A DNA stretch of 64,000 nt from Macrothele yani (lineage: Eukaryota; Arthropoda; Arachnida; Araneae; Macrothelidae): assembly GCA_039090855.1 (NCBI GenBank), contig CM077034.1, forward strand, positions 225,015,331-225,079,330, read 5' to 3'. Positions within the stretch are counted from its first letter, which is position 1, and each line of letters opens with the position of its first letter. Positions 46,269-56,520 of the stretch are shown here, piece by piece. Under the pieces are notes generated by a model that did no database searches, was not told the origin of the DNA, and saw only the letters and a program-made list of their open reading frames with translations. The position numbers and the translations under genes were made by a program.

Positions 46269-47195
46269 ATGATGATGATGATATCATCATCATCATCATC
46301 ATTGTCAACCATTATCAATCCACTGCTGGACGAAGGTCTCCCCAAGTTTCCTCCACAACGGTCTGTCTTGTGCCAGTCTCCTCCATGTCACTCCCGCATG
46401 TTTACGAATTTCATCCACCCATCTCCCATGTGGTCTTTTTCTGGGTCTTTTCCTGTCCCTTGGAATCCAAACTAAAATTTCGGCTGTCCATCTATGGTCT
46501 GTCCTTCTGGCAGTATGTCCAGCCCATTGCCATTTCAGGGATTTAACTCTGATCGTGATGTCTTCCACTCTCGTCATTTTTCGGATCCACGAGTTCCTCT
46601 TCTTATCTCTCCTGGTTATACCAAGCATGCACCTCTCCATGCTGCTTTGAGTTGTCTGCAGCCTTTGTATGTCTCTTTTAGTTAAGGTCCACGTCTCTGC
46701 ACCATACGTAAGCACTGGAAGGATGCATTGATCAAACACTTTTCTTTTAAGACATAATGGCATATTGCTCTTGAAAATTATGCTGTTTCTTCCAAAAGCT
46801 CTCCAGGCAAGTTTTGCACGCCGATTAATTTCTTCATCAATGTGACCCTCACTTGATATCTGCTGTCCAAGATAAACTTAAGTATCTGTTATCTCCAGTT
46901 TTTCTCCATCAATCGATAAATCTTCATTTCTTGTAAAAGCATTGAACATCACTTTTGTCTTCTGAAAGTTCATTTTTAATCCCACTTCTTTACTCTTGTC
47001 AGCAAGTTCCTGGATCATACTCTGCAGCTCTGATGGGGTAGTTGCAAAAATGACTACGTCATCAGCAAAACGAAGGTGGGTTAGATAATCTCCATTAATC
47101 TTTATCCCTTTGTTTTCCCAGTTCAGTGATTGAAAGACATTTTCCAATGTGGCATTAAAGAGCTTCGGAGATATGGTGTCACCTTGTCTCACTGA
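46269..47195 (-). pseudogene. RTE 3' part inserted tail-to-tail in copy 4
   Basis: Minus-strand RTE 3' end from (ATC)n at 46280 to about 47193. Frames 47195-46878 (VRQGDTISPKLF, FADD, NFQKTKVM) and 46763-46305 (C-terminal AETWTLTKRDIQ and HTARR regions) are separated by a stop after ITDT. The insertion point in the host is the same GCAGTTACAATG as in copy 3. Its 5' end abuts (TA)n and then a Penelope-type block. Confidence 0.88.
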
Positions 47196-47560
47196 TATAT
47201 ATATATATATAAAGGAAAATCTTTTGAATTTAAAACGAAAGTTGCAAAATAACCTGAAGATCAAAACGTGCAACACAGCAGTTATCAAAATTCAGAATTC
47301 ACACTCTATTAAGATGAGACCTAAGCAAAAAAAAATATTTTTGACTCATACCAAGTACAACGTAGAAAAAGTTATGTATCTACCGGTGTGAGTAAAAAGA
47401 GAAAAATAAGAAATAAAATAAAACAACTGAATGTAGAAAGTGTTGAGAATACTGAGCCTTGGCTTTATCAAGGACCAGCAAAAACTCTGCATTTTCTCAC
47501 TTCCACAAAGACCTAGTTGGAAATGGGTTTCTGCAAAGCCATAGATGCAAGTAATAAGCC
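47196..47560 (-). repeat. (TA)n plus solo Penelope-type terminal block
   Basis: After (TA)n (47196-47211) the sequence 47215-47560 is the same block as 16400-16817 and, inverted, the left palindrome arm 13121-13400. Landmarks: TGAGCCTTGGCTTTATCAAG at 47455 and CACAAAGACCTAGTTGG. No coding sequence. The order block-(TA)n-RTE 5' end is the same as at 16.4-16.9 kb. Confidence 0.75.
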
Positions 47561-47751
47561 CACCAAAATTTTTTTTTTAATTTTGCTGTAGTCGGAATAA
47601 GGTATTTTAAAATGGGGGGGGGTGCGGACCCAATGGTCCCACCCCGTGTGTGCGCCCTGCAACCAACAAATGTTGTCATACTTTCTGGTGCTAAATTTGT
47701 TACACCATTATTTCAATTCAGAAACAAGAATCTACAATAAAAATACATGTG

Positions 47752-47862
47752 TTCCTTGATACTTGCCATGTGATAAAACTGGTCAGAAACTGTTTTGCTG
47801 ATTATGAAATTCTTAAATCTAATACTGGATTTATTGAATGGCAATACATTACAAGAATCTGA
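47752..47862 (+). pseudogene. P-element transposase fragment
   Basis: An open stretch of 36 codons, FLDTCHVIKLVRNCFADYEI and on to IEWQYITRI, matches the transposase at 50397-50505 residue for residue in most positions. It is a small remnant of a second copy, 1.9 kb upstream and in the same orientation as the larger gene. It ends at a TGA. Confidence 0.8.
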
Positions 47863-48070
47863 CAACCTTTTACTGGCTGTATCAATTGGAGGCCAAGTCA
47901 TAGCACGTCAGTTGCAATCAAAATCACGAGTTAGTGATAGTGGTTAAAAGTTGATATAAAATATTGTGGCCCCGCAAAAAAGTCCATCTGAATATCTGAT
48001 TTCATACCAATTTTGAGTTTGAAATGGGTCAAGTTAAGGTTATTAGGTGTGCTACATGAAACAGTATTGT

Positions 48071-48400
48071 TCTGTTATTTGATATCATATGTAGAGGATT
48101 TTAGGAAGGGAGTGTCTGACCCCAGGTCTTAAAAAACCCTTAGAAATAGGAAGCTGGGAGATTTGGGCTAGAGTGCCCGATAGGAAAGTGACACAGAAGC
48201 AAAGTAGAAAGGGGTAGGAAGACACCCTTATTTATTACCGGGGGCCAGTACCCGGGGTCCGACAGCTTAACGTGCCCATCCAACGCACTGCGAGTATTTA
48301 GTGGATCGAGCGTTCGTACCTGCCTGGGATTGAACCTAAAGTCCTTTCCGCAGCAGTCATGAACGTTGCCCACTAGGCCACCCGCGGCCCTCTGTTATTT
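48071..48400 (-). repeat. SINE-3, third tRNA-derived family, 10-bp TSD
   Basis: Minus-strand SINE 48081-48390 between perfect copies of TCTGTTATTT (48071-48080, 48391-48400). The head reads GGCCGCGGGTGGCCTAGTGG with A-box-like sequence, and the B box is GGTTCAATCCC. The body of about 230 bases is unlike SINE-1 and SINE-2. Confidence 0.85.
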
Positions 48401-48878
48401 CAGTGAATGTAGAGATGCTTATAATGATTAATACTATTTTCAATGAAAATTCATTAGCGCTTAACCAAAATGAATTTTCTTTTTCTTGTAACTCAGTTAT
48501 AGGGGAGGAGACAAGGAAGAAGGTGTTAGCTGAGGAGGGAAATTTGAAATTGATTTAGCATAGTATATAAAATGATAGGAAAGTAATTTAAAAATGTAGT
48601 GTGGCAAAGTTTTAAAGTGATGTAGAAACAAACATTGTACTTAAGCCATATGTAGCTACTGAAGTAAAAATAGCTATTGATTTTAACTAGAAAATTAATG
48701 ATTGGCACTGGGCAGCTAGAAAACCTAATCTTTCTCCATATTTGCTGTTATCTACTTTTTTTTAGTTATGCTTCAGAAATGTTAATAGTGGAACAAACTA
48801 AAAATTTATTTCAAAACAAATTTCTAAATTTTGCACCATACTAATTCAAAAAGAATATTCTTATCTAAACTTTCCCTG
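48401..48878. other. No gene seen
   Basis: AT-rich sequence with no recognisable feature; it could still contain the first exon of the THAP-transposase gene, which I did not find. Confidence 0.35.
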
Positions 48879-49049
48879 TACAGTAGATTCTGGTAAATTA
48901 GGACTAGAACACTTTGGCCCAGTTAAGTGCTGTCCCAGTTTTGTGAAGCTTTATCCCAAAGAGCTAATTTGGGATATTCTTCAAGAACTGTCCCAAATAA
49001 ATGCCTTTCCCCAATTAATCAATGGCCCAATTAATGGGAATCTACTGTA
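48879..49049. mobile_element. MITE, pogo/mariner type, TA TSD
   Basis: 167-bp element from CAGTAGATTC (48881) to GAATCTACTG (49047) with imperfect inverted ends about 22 bases long. TA lies on both sides. Internal halves repeat CAATTAAT/AATTAGG motifs. TA target and CAGT ends fit Tc1/mariner/pogo MITEs. Confidence 0.75.
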
Positions 49050-49242
49050 TATCAACTATTTCTATGTATATCAAATTTTAATATTTGAAGCATTTACTAT
49101 GGCATACATTCAATCAAGTTTATGCATTCATATGTAAGTGTCCTGTGTCAAAAATGTATTGCATAAATCTGAATTTTCAAAGTCTTGCAAGCAATTTATT
49201 TCTTGAAGTTTTGCAAACTAAATTTATTTTATGATATTGTAG

Positions 49243-49540
49243 GTTCCCCAAAAATGAGAAGTTGAGAAGAGAGTGGGCTCTTGCCACTAAGAGGGAGGGG
49301 AAAACAAAAGGCTCTGTGTGGGAACCTTCTAAATTTTGCTACTTATGCTCAAAGCATTTTGTACCTAGTGATTTTGAAGTTCTCCAGCAGCGGAAAATTC
49401 TTCGAGATAATGCTGTGCCATCTGTGTTTGAACTCCCAGGAAATGTCAAAGCACGACAAAGAAATGAATTTATCTCCCCTAACAAAACACAAAACACACA
49501 CAAAAAGTGTCTCTGCTACTATTTTCCAAGTGAAACATGA
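49243..49540 (+). pseudogene. THAP-domain exon of the P-type transposase
   Basis: A splice-acceptor-like TATTGTAG precedes GTTCCCC at 49243. The frame then reads the second half of a THAP domain: REWALATKREG, then SKFCYLCSKHFVPSDFE and LRDNAVPSVF. The CS-x-HF and AVPS(V)F signatures are diagnostic. The first zinc-binding cysteines must lie in an upstream exon that I did not identify. The frame ends at 49540 after a cysteine-rich stretch that looks out of frame, so a frame change is expected near 49480. It belongs with the transposase ORF that follows. Confidence 0.8.
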
Positions 49541-49715
49541 CCACACGTATAGTATACAAACAGATGAAATCACCTATTTGAAACGTAAACTTGTTGAATC
49601 TGAGGCAACAATAAATCATGTTAAGAAAAAGTTGCATAGTGAAAAAATGAAAGGTGCAAGAAAGTCTGATACAATTGCTTACCTATTGGATGATCTTCAG
49701 AAACATGGACGATGA
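49460..49715 (+). pseudogene. Coiled-coil linker segment of the P-type transposase
   Basis: In a second frame, DEITYLKRKLVESEATINHV and the following residues up to LLDDLQKHG form a heptad-like helix. P-element transposases have a coiled-coil dimerisation region between THAP and catalytic domains, so this is the natural link. The frame stops at 49715 and overlaps the next one, which shows a further one-base shift near 49700. Confidence 0.7.
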
Positions 49716-51642
49716 AAAAACACTTCTTGGCCAATGTTTTAGTGACTTACAACTGAAACTGTTCACTACAGAACACCAAAAGGAATATGGTGATGATGTG
49801 CAAAAGTTTGCTTGCACATTAAATTTATATTCTCCAAAGGCATATGAATATGTGAGAAAAATTTTGAATCTTCCTTGTAAACGCACTTTGCGAAGATGGA
49901 TGGAAGGGATCAATGGTCAACCAGGCCTTTCAAAACAGGTATTTGAATTCAAAAAGAAAAAAGTAGCTGATGGTGAGTATGAGTTTAAATATTGCCATAT
50001 AATGGTTGACAGCATGGCTATTAAAAAACATGTTGAATGGGACCACAGCAATAAGAAGATGGTTGGGCTGGTGGATTATGGAGCAGGAACCACTGACTGC
50101 GATACTGTTCCAGTTGCATCAGAAGCTTTAGTGGTTATGGCAGTTGGGGTATTGGGAAATTGGAAAATGCCATTAGCATACTTTTTAATTGATAAAATAA
50201 CTGGTGTAGTGTTAAGCTCTTTGATGAAAGAAGTAATTACAAACATGCTCGATTGTAATGTTGATGTTGTCAGGTTTATTTGTGATGGATGTTCTAGTAA
50301 TCAGCAGATGCTGGTAAATCTAGGTGCTAATATATCCCAAGATGCTTTACATAATTTCATCACCATTAAAAGGGAAGAATGTGCTGTGAAAATTCCAGTA
50401 TTTCTAGATACATGCCATATGTTAAAACTTGTAAGAAATTGTTTTGCTGATTACAAAATTTTGAAATCAGGAAAGGGTAACATTGAATGGCGTTACATTT
50501 CAGCCTTGGAAGTATTGCAAGCATCAGAGAGCCTGACATTAGCAAATAAATTAACAAAACAGCACATTCAGTACCATCCAAATAAAATGAAGGTAAAATT
50601 TGCTGCTCAAGTGTTGAGTTCTTCTGTAGCAGCAGCCCTAAAGTTCTGTCAAAAGGCTGGATATAACAGTTTTAAAAATTGTGAGGCTACAGTTGAGTTT
50701 TTAGAAATAATTAATTACCTATTTGACATCCTGAATAGCAGGAATCCTTTTGCTTATGGATATAAGGCACCCATTTCATGTAGAAACTGGAAATCTAAAC
50801 AATCATTTTTGCTAAAAGCTCAGAGCTATTTAATGTCTCTCCAAACAGTTGATGGGCAACCCCTGCACATGGGAAGAAGAAAAACTGCATTCATTGGATT
50901 TTCCTTTAATATACAAAGTACAATTTGGTTTGTTGAAACGCATGTTCTAAATGTTTCCTCTCCTGTCAAATACATGTTGACATACAAGTGGTCCCAGGAT
51001 CATTTAGAACTATTTTTTGGTTCTGTTCGCCAAGCTGGTAGGTTTAACAACAACCCTACAACAAAAGAATTTTGTAGCATTTACAAAAAAATGCTGTGCC
51101 GGTGTGGTGTAGCACCAAGCAAAAATGGCTCTGTAATACCATTAGATGTTACAGATTTAATTGACATAAGTGGTGAACGAACACAAAGTACGGATTCTAA
51201 ATGTTCAGGAGAACTTGCTGTATCATTTCTAACACATGTACAATATGACCACAATCATTTAGGAAACGTGCCACTTTCACCATTAATTGATAATGTATTA
51301 TCTTATATTGCTGGTTTTGTAGCCAAAAAATGCCTTTTATAGGCTGATTGTGATACTTGCCATGCAGCTCTTATCGCAGAAAACACCAATTGCCTCTTAA
51401 TATTGATTAAGGATAATGGTGGATTGACATATCCTTCAAGAGATTTAATAAAAGCTATTAATTTGATTGAAAAAGTTGTTAGATGTACTTGCCATCTTTC
51501 TGATATAACAAAAAAACCATCAAATTGGGGTTTGAAACTTGAAACTGAAATGCTTCAGACTCTTATCATTGAAAAGAATTTGTTTCCTACAGTGAATTGT
51601 GACAAATACAGATTTTTAAAAATTATCATTCAGAATTTTTAA
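49654..51642 (+). pseudogene. P-element/THAP9-like transposase, nearly complete, one in-frame stop
   Basis: 562 codons run from 49654 to a TAG at 51340-51342; the same frame continues to 51642. The helix-turn-helix-like YSPKAYEYVRKILNLP leads into the RNase-H-like catalytic domain. Candidate catalytic acids are D119 (VDSMAIKK), D211 (CDGCSSNQ) and E452 (DHLELFFGSVRQ). Family landmarks FLDTCHMLKLVRN (about residue 247), LFDILNSRNPF (about 356) and GRFNNNPTTKEF are intact, and YIAGFVAKKC lies just before the stop. P-type transposases act by cut-and-paste with GTP as cofactor. The first ~15 residues from the ATG are probably out-of-frame; real protein starts upstream. Breaks so far seen: two frame shifts and one TAG, so recently inactivated, or an exon boundary has been misread. 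Confidence 0.9.
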
Positions 51643-51944
51643 AAAGTAAAATGCCATTTTATAGCAAAGTCATTTAACTTGACTCTACACAAATCACGCG
51701 TACGTCAATCACTCATTCGTACTATAATTTTTAAAAATCAGTAATAAGGATTTTCAAATTTTCAGTTATTCTTATGTGCTGTAATTGCACATATTTGCTA
51801 ACTTTTAAACACACAGGAATTTAAGATTTTCCTACAAGTTTTTAATCTCTTGCCAGAACTTATGCTTTTCTCAAAATTCTTCCCTTTTTTTATTTCGTTA
51901 TATTAACAAATAAAGTAATTGTGAAGAAAATAACAAAAACCAGG

Positions 51945-52990
51945 GTTGGCTAGTTTTTGATGGTTTTAACCATGATTTAAACAGTCATCAAAAACTCTGG
52001 TGTCAAAAACCTCAAATATCCCATTTTAATTTAAAAATAGCCTTTTAAGATATATAGCATGAACATGTGTAACATTTAATTATTAACAGGTGAATAATAT
52101 AATGCCTGTAGTAAGGTTCTTTAAGTAGTGTAACTTTATATTATGCAACATATTCTAGATAGATACATCCACAACTGTTGGTGCATGCTATGTTTGGCTT
52201 AGTCTCTTGAAAGTTCCCTTATATCACATATTGAAAAGGTGAAAAAATGAATAGAACAAATTCTGAACCCATTTTATTATTTGACTTACATTTTGCATGC
52301 TAAACATATGGACGAAGGATTAATCAACACACAAAAATGATCAGTCCGCATATGGGTGGCGGAAAGAGTTAGTGGGTGCTTTCCTCCAATAATTTCTTAC
52401 GAAGTTGAGAAAACACCAGTCCCTCCATCCTATTTTAAAAGAAGTGAAAAGATGACCAATCCTGTGATCTGGTGGAAAGGAATTTCCAAATGTGAAATTT
52501 GTAAGACTGGTCTTGTTTCCGAACTTGTTCAAATAGAATGATTTTGCTGTTGTCCTGCCTCAATAGAGAGAATATTTTCTAACTTTGGCATTATGCACTC
52601 TAACCTACAAATTCATTTAGGTGTTAATAAATGTGCAAAATTAGTGATGTGATATATGCTACAAGGAAAAAATCAGCCAGACTTGTAATTAGTATTAACT
52701 CTGCAGAGTGTTATGTTAAAGTAATTATTTTGTGCATAAGAAAAAAAAATGAAAATGTTAACAAAAATAACACTTTTATTCCTCGGTGTTAAGAAATTTG
52801 CAAAAGGAAAAAAAATAAATACCTACAAGGCGAGTTCGAACTTTTAATAAATGTATTTAATGCTAATAATTTGTTTAAAAACAGTAGGTAAGGCTTTATT
52901 TTTCGGTCTAGTAGTTTTTGATGATTTAAACCAGTTTTATACCCTTGTCAGGTCAAAAATTGTTTTTGACATCAAAAAACCAATGTAATT
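51945..52990 (+). pseudogene. hAT transposon remnant with dimerisation domain
   Basis: 52356-52660 reads, with one TGA at 52538, SEKMTNPVIWWKGISKC and later CPASIERIFSNFGIMHSNL followed by LGVNKCAKLV. That is the hAT C-terminal dimerisation domain, with the W-W and S-x-ERxFS landmarks. The left end CAGGGTTGGCTAGTTTTTGATG (about 51942-51963, given here in two halves of reading) fits a hAT end. At the right, 52910-52985 carries inverted matches to it (CATCAAAAA). Catalytic core residues are not found. Confidence 0.75.
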
Positions 52991-53637
52991 AATACTATGG
53001 GCATTAATTTACATTCCCCAAATTGATGCACATGGTAAACCAGGTGATAATTTAAGTTAAGCAACATTTTTTTTTTTTTTTTATGTAGGAATATTGGGGT
53101 TTTTGGCATATTTTTGAGGTTTGGCATTTTTCTGTGGATGTTTTTACTGTAGGAATTTCTTCAGTGATACCCAAAAAGTTTGGCAAGGAACTGGTCAACA
53201 GATATTTGTTTTTAACCAGAATCAATATTCCCTCTAAATTTTGCAGCTTGAGTGCAGTTGAAAATTTTCCGTCTTTTAAAATCAAGCTAATTAAAGATTG
53301 CTTTACGCAGGTGAAGAGGGAGCAAGGGTGATTGGCATTTATTGTAGAGGTTCCCATTTTCTTTCATGGGAATAGTTTTTGATCTGTGATGATAAATGTG
53401 CAAAAATGTCTTAGTGTTATTACAGTGTAGTGGAACCATAATTACATAATTTTTCCCAGTTAAATGACTTTGCTACAGTACTTTTTCTTTTATTGCACAC
53501 ATGTTTTTCACAATAGAAGCTATTGTCATCCCAATAGAGGGTGAAGGCCTGCTCACATTTGTATACTGGGGCTCGTAATGTTATGATTTGGGGTTTGAAT
53601 TTTACTTGATTGCCACAATCTGACCAGTAATTGAAAG
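52991..53637. other. No gene seen
   Basis: Unassigned. Short ORFs at 53052-53357 (minus) and 53134-53331 (plus) overlap in antisense and show no domain. Confidence 0.4.
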
Positions 53638-54498
53638 TACAGTGGAACCTCAGTTATATGTTTATCTCTTTTACATGCCATTCTGCATTAGTCCCGATAT
53701 TTCACTATAGTTTCTATCACTTTTAACTCTGTTATACATAATTCATTTATACACGTTTTGTGTTTATAAGTTAAAATTTGAATTTCAGATTATCAACTGA
53801 AATTCAAATTCTTTGTTTCTTGGTCCTTTGTTTCTTTTATATGTAACTCAATGTGTTACAACTTTGAGAGAATTGAGACAGTGCTGACGAGTTGGTGCAG
53901 CCAAAGTTAAACAATGTCGTATCAGAGAAGAGTATGTTGTTTACATTCAACATATCGAAACATTCGGTTTTGATGAAAAATAGGTTTCATGACACACGCA
54001 CATATGCTGGATTTAAAAAAAATGTTAAATCCCAGAGACGAAACCTTGTGGCTCCACTATTCTGTGGCATAATAGAATAGAATCTTGAATGTGTTTTCAA
54101 TTTTCAACATTCTGGTTTTAAAAGGGATGCACTTAGGATCCACAGAAGAAGAAAGCTGTTAATTAATGAGTTCCATACTGAAGCACTGGTCTCAGATTTT
54201 TAGTTGTGAGGATTTTACTTGATCTGTAGAATCATGATTTTTATAGAACGAGAGAATCATTGAAAGAAAAGCTTGTTTTTCAGACTTTTATGATTTTCTG
54301 CAATGTGATAAAATATATTATAATTTGTAACACTCATTTTTTTGTTTCCTGACTACCAATTTGACTTTAAATAGATCATTATTAAGGAACATCTGATTCT
54401 TTAAAGCGTAAATTTAACAATACTATTTATTAACCTCTTGGAATTTCATATGTTTTTTAAGACCACCTAGAAAAACATACAACCCAGGTTTCACTGTA
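53638..54498. mobile_element. pogo/Tigger-like element, TA TSD
   Basis: 857 bp from CAGTGGAACCTCAGTTATAT (53640) to its imperfect inverted copy ending 54496, with TA on both sides (53638-53639, 54497-54498). The CAGTGGAACCTC end is characteristic of pogo/Tigger elements. Only one 62-codon frame (53892-54080) is present and shows no transposase motif, so it is non-autonomous or internally deleted. Confidence 0.75.
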
Positions 54499-54885
54499 TT
54501 TGCATTATGTATCTAACTGTTATTAACTTTTGTACATTTTATTTTAAACTATGTCAGACCAGGTACTATTTCTTGAAATATTCATTTAATGATATGTCAA
54601 ATGAAACATACAAAGCTTATTTAAGGAACCTTATGATTATATTGTTCCTTATCCAACGATTAAAATTTGTGAGGTTTGGGGCATTTTCTAATTTAATTTA
54701 ATAAAATGCAGTGTTATATATTTTATTATTGATCACCAAAACAATTTTAGTCATTTTTTTTTCATTCATTATGCAAAAGTTTTGCCTTAAAAATTTATTT
54801 TAAGTCTTAAGTTTTTAGATAACTTGTGTAAATATGCATATACTTCTGAAACAGAAATTGCCCTTGTGATATAGACTTGTCACTA

Positions 54886-55412
54886 GATATTATCAAGGAA
54901 GTTAGAATAAAATATCTGGAGATGCCCTTGTTAATGGACCACTACCGCTTTGCGTGAAGCCTATACCAGCGAGCAACGGCTGTTGAAGTGTAGGAAAGCT
55001 GATGGTTTCCAAGGCTATTGCAGTGTATTTTATGTTGGCCGAATCGCCTTCTTTCATCGCAAATGTTTCCAATTTTGCATCGTGTGAGAAAATGCTGAAT
55101 TTAAAAAACTCTTAATTATTTTGAGGCACTTTCCCATTTTTATTTTAAGACTGAAATACACGAACATTACTGTGAATGCTGAACAAAACATAACACTAAA
55201 ATTGAAATCTTCACTTGTGTACGAAGTATAATTCATTCTGGTTTGATATTAACATGATTTCTGCAACCCCAAACCAGGCAATTCCAAAATGCACACAATT
55301 GAAATTACATGGGTATCATATAGCCAACATAAAATTCCCACACCTTGCCGCTTCACGGTTAAGAGACTCGGAGAATCTCCAGAAGTATTATTCTAACCTC
55401 CTTGGATATTAT
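54886..55412. mobile_element. MITE, 511 bp, 8-bp TSD, inside the satellite
   Basis: Element 54894-55404 has inverted ends (CAAGGAAGTTAGAATAA and, reversed, CAAGGAGGTTAGAATAA), and the match continues to TCTGGAGAT, about 30 bases. GATATTAT is present at 54886-54893 and 55405-55412. The 8-bp TSD fits hAT or P superfamilies; the end sequence does not let me choose. Confidence 0.85.
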
Positions 55413-55892
55413 CAAATGCGCAGCATCAGAATATTTTATTTTTAGTTTTGAAATGACTTGTGTGTGCAAATATGCATGTACTGCCAAAACAGAAATTGCT
55501 TCTGAGATATAGATTTGTGTGTTACTAGATATTATTGAATGTGCAACATCAGAATGTTTTTTTTTTTTTATTTTTAAATGACTTGCATGTGTAAATATGC
55601 ATATACTTCGGAAACAGAAATTGATTCTGAAGTATAGATTTGTGTGTTGCTAACTCAAACGTGCAGCATCAGAATGTTTACTTTTTAGATGACTTGTGTG
55701 TAAATATGTATATACTTCTGAAACAGAAATTGCTCCTGAGATATAGATTTGTGTGTTACTAGATATTACCAAATATGCAGCATCAGAATATATTAATTTA
55801 ATTTTTAGATAACTTGTGTAAATATGCATATATAATCCAGAAACAGAAACTGCCTCCGAGATCTACATTTGTGTGTACTAGATTTTACCAAA

Positions 55893-56213
55893 TCATCATT
55901 ATTTTCAACCATTATCAATCCACTGCTGGAGGTAAGTCTCCCCAAGTTTCTTCCACAACCGTCTGTCTTGTGTCAGTCGCCTCCATGTTACTCCCGCATA
56001 CTTTCGAATTTCATCCACCCATCTCCCATTTGGTCTTCTTCTGGGTCTTTTCCTATCCTTTGGAATCCAGTCTAAAATTTTGGCTGGCCATCAATGGTCT
56101 GTCCTTCTGACAATATGTCCAACCCATTGCCATTTCAGGGATTTTACTCTGACCATGATGTCTTCCACTCCTGTCATTTTTCTGATCCACGAGTTCCTCT
56201 TCCTATCTCTCCT
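55893..56213 (-). mobile_element. RTE 3' fragment (copy 5)
   Basis: About 320 bases of RTE 3' end on the minus strand, more diverged than copies 2-4 (ATTATTTTCAACC at the tail, GGAGGTAAG near 55929). It interrupts the satellite between TTACCAA and ATATGCAGCATC with no visible TSD. Short frames are chance. Confidence 0.88.
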
Positions 56214-56520
56214 GATATGCAGCATCTATTAATTTTAGTTTTTAGGTAACTAGTGTAAATATGCTTATATAATCCAGAAACAGATATTGCCTCCGAGATC
56301 TAGATTTGTGTGTTAGTAGATATTACCAAATATGCAGCATCAGAATGCTTTATTTTTAATTTTTAGATATGTAAATATGCACATATTTCCAAACAGAAAT
56401 TGCCCCTGAGATACAAATTTGTATGTTACTAGGTATTGAATGTGCAGCATCAGAATGTTTTATTTATAATTTTTAGATAACTTGTGGCTGTACAAGGATA
56501 TACTCCAGAAACAAATTGTC

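Larger units (their letters stand above)
54805..56520 (+). repeat. Satellite of about 110-145-bp units, interrupted twice
   Basis: Units share AGATAACTTGTGTAAATATG, CATATACTTC-GAAACAGAAATTG, ATATAGATTTGTGTGTTACT and ATGCAGCATCAGAAT. They start near 54815, 55445, 55575, 55685, 55805, 56235, 56365 and 56475. A MITE (54894-55404) and an RTE fragment (55893-56213) split the array. Without them the array is about 0.9 kb. No coding frame. Confidence 0.88.

Noticed and set aside
41927..47195. Twin priming (5' inversion) of one RTE
   Set aside because: Twin priming gives non-overlapping inverted parts of one RNA; here both copies cover the same linker and RT region and share a nested insertion.
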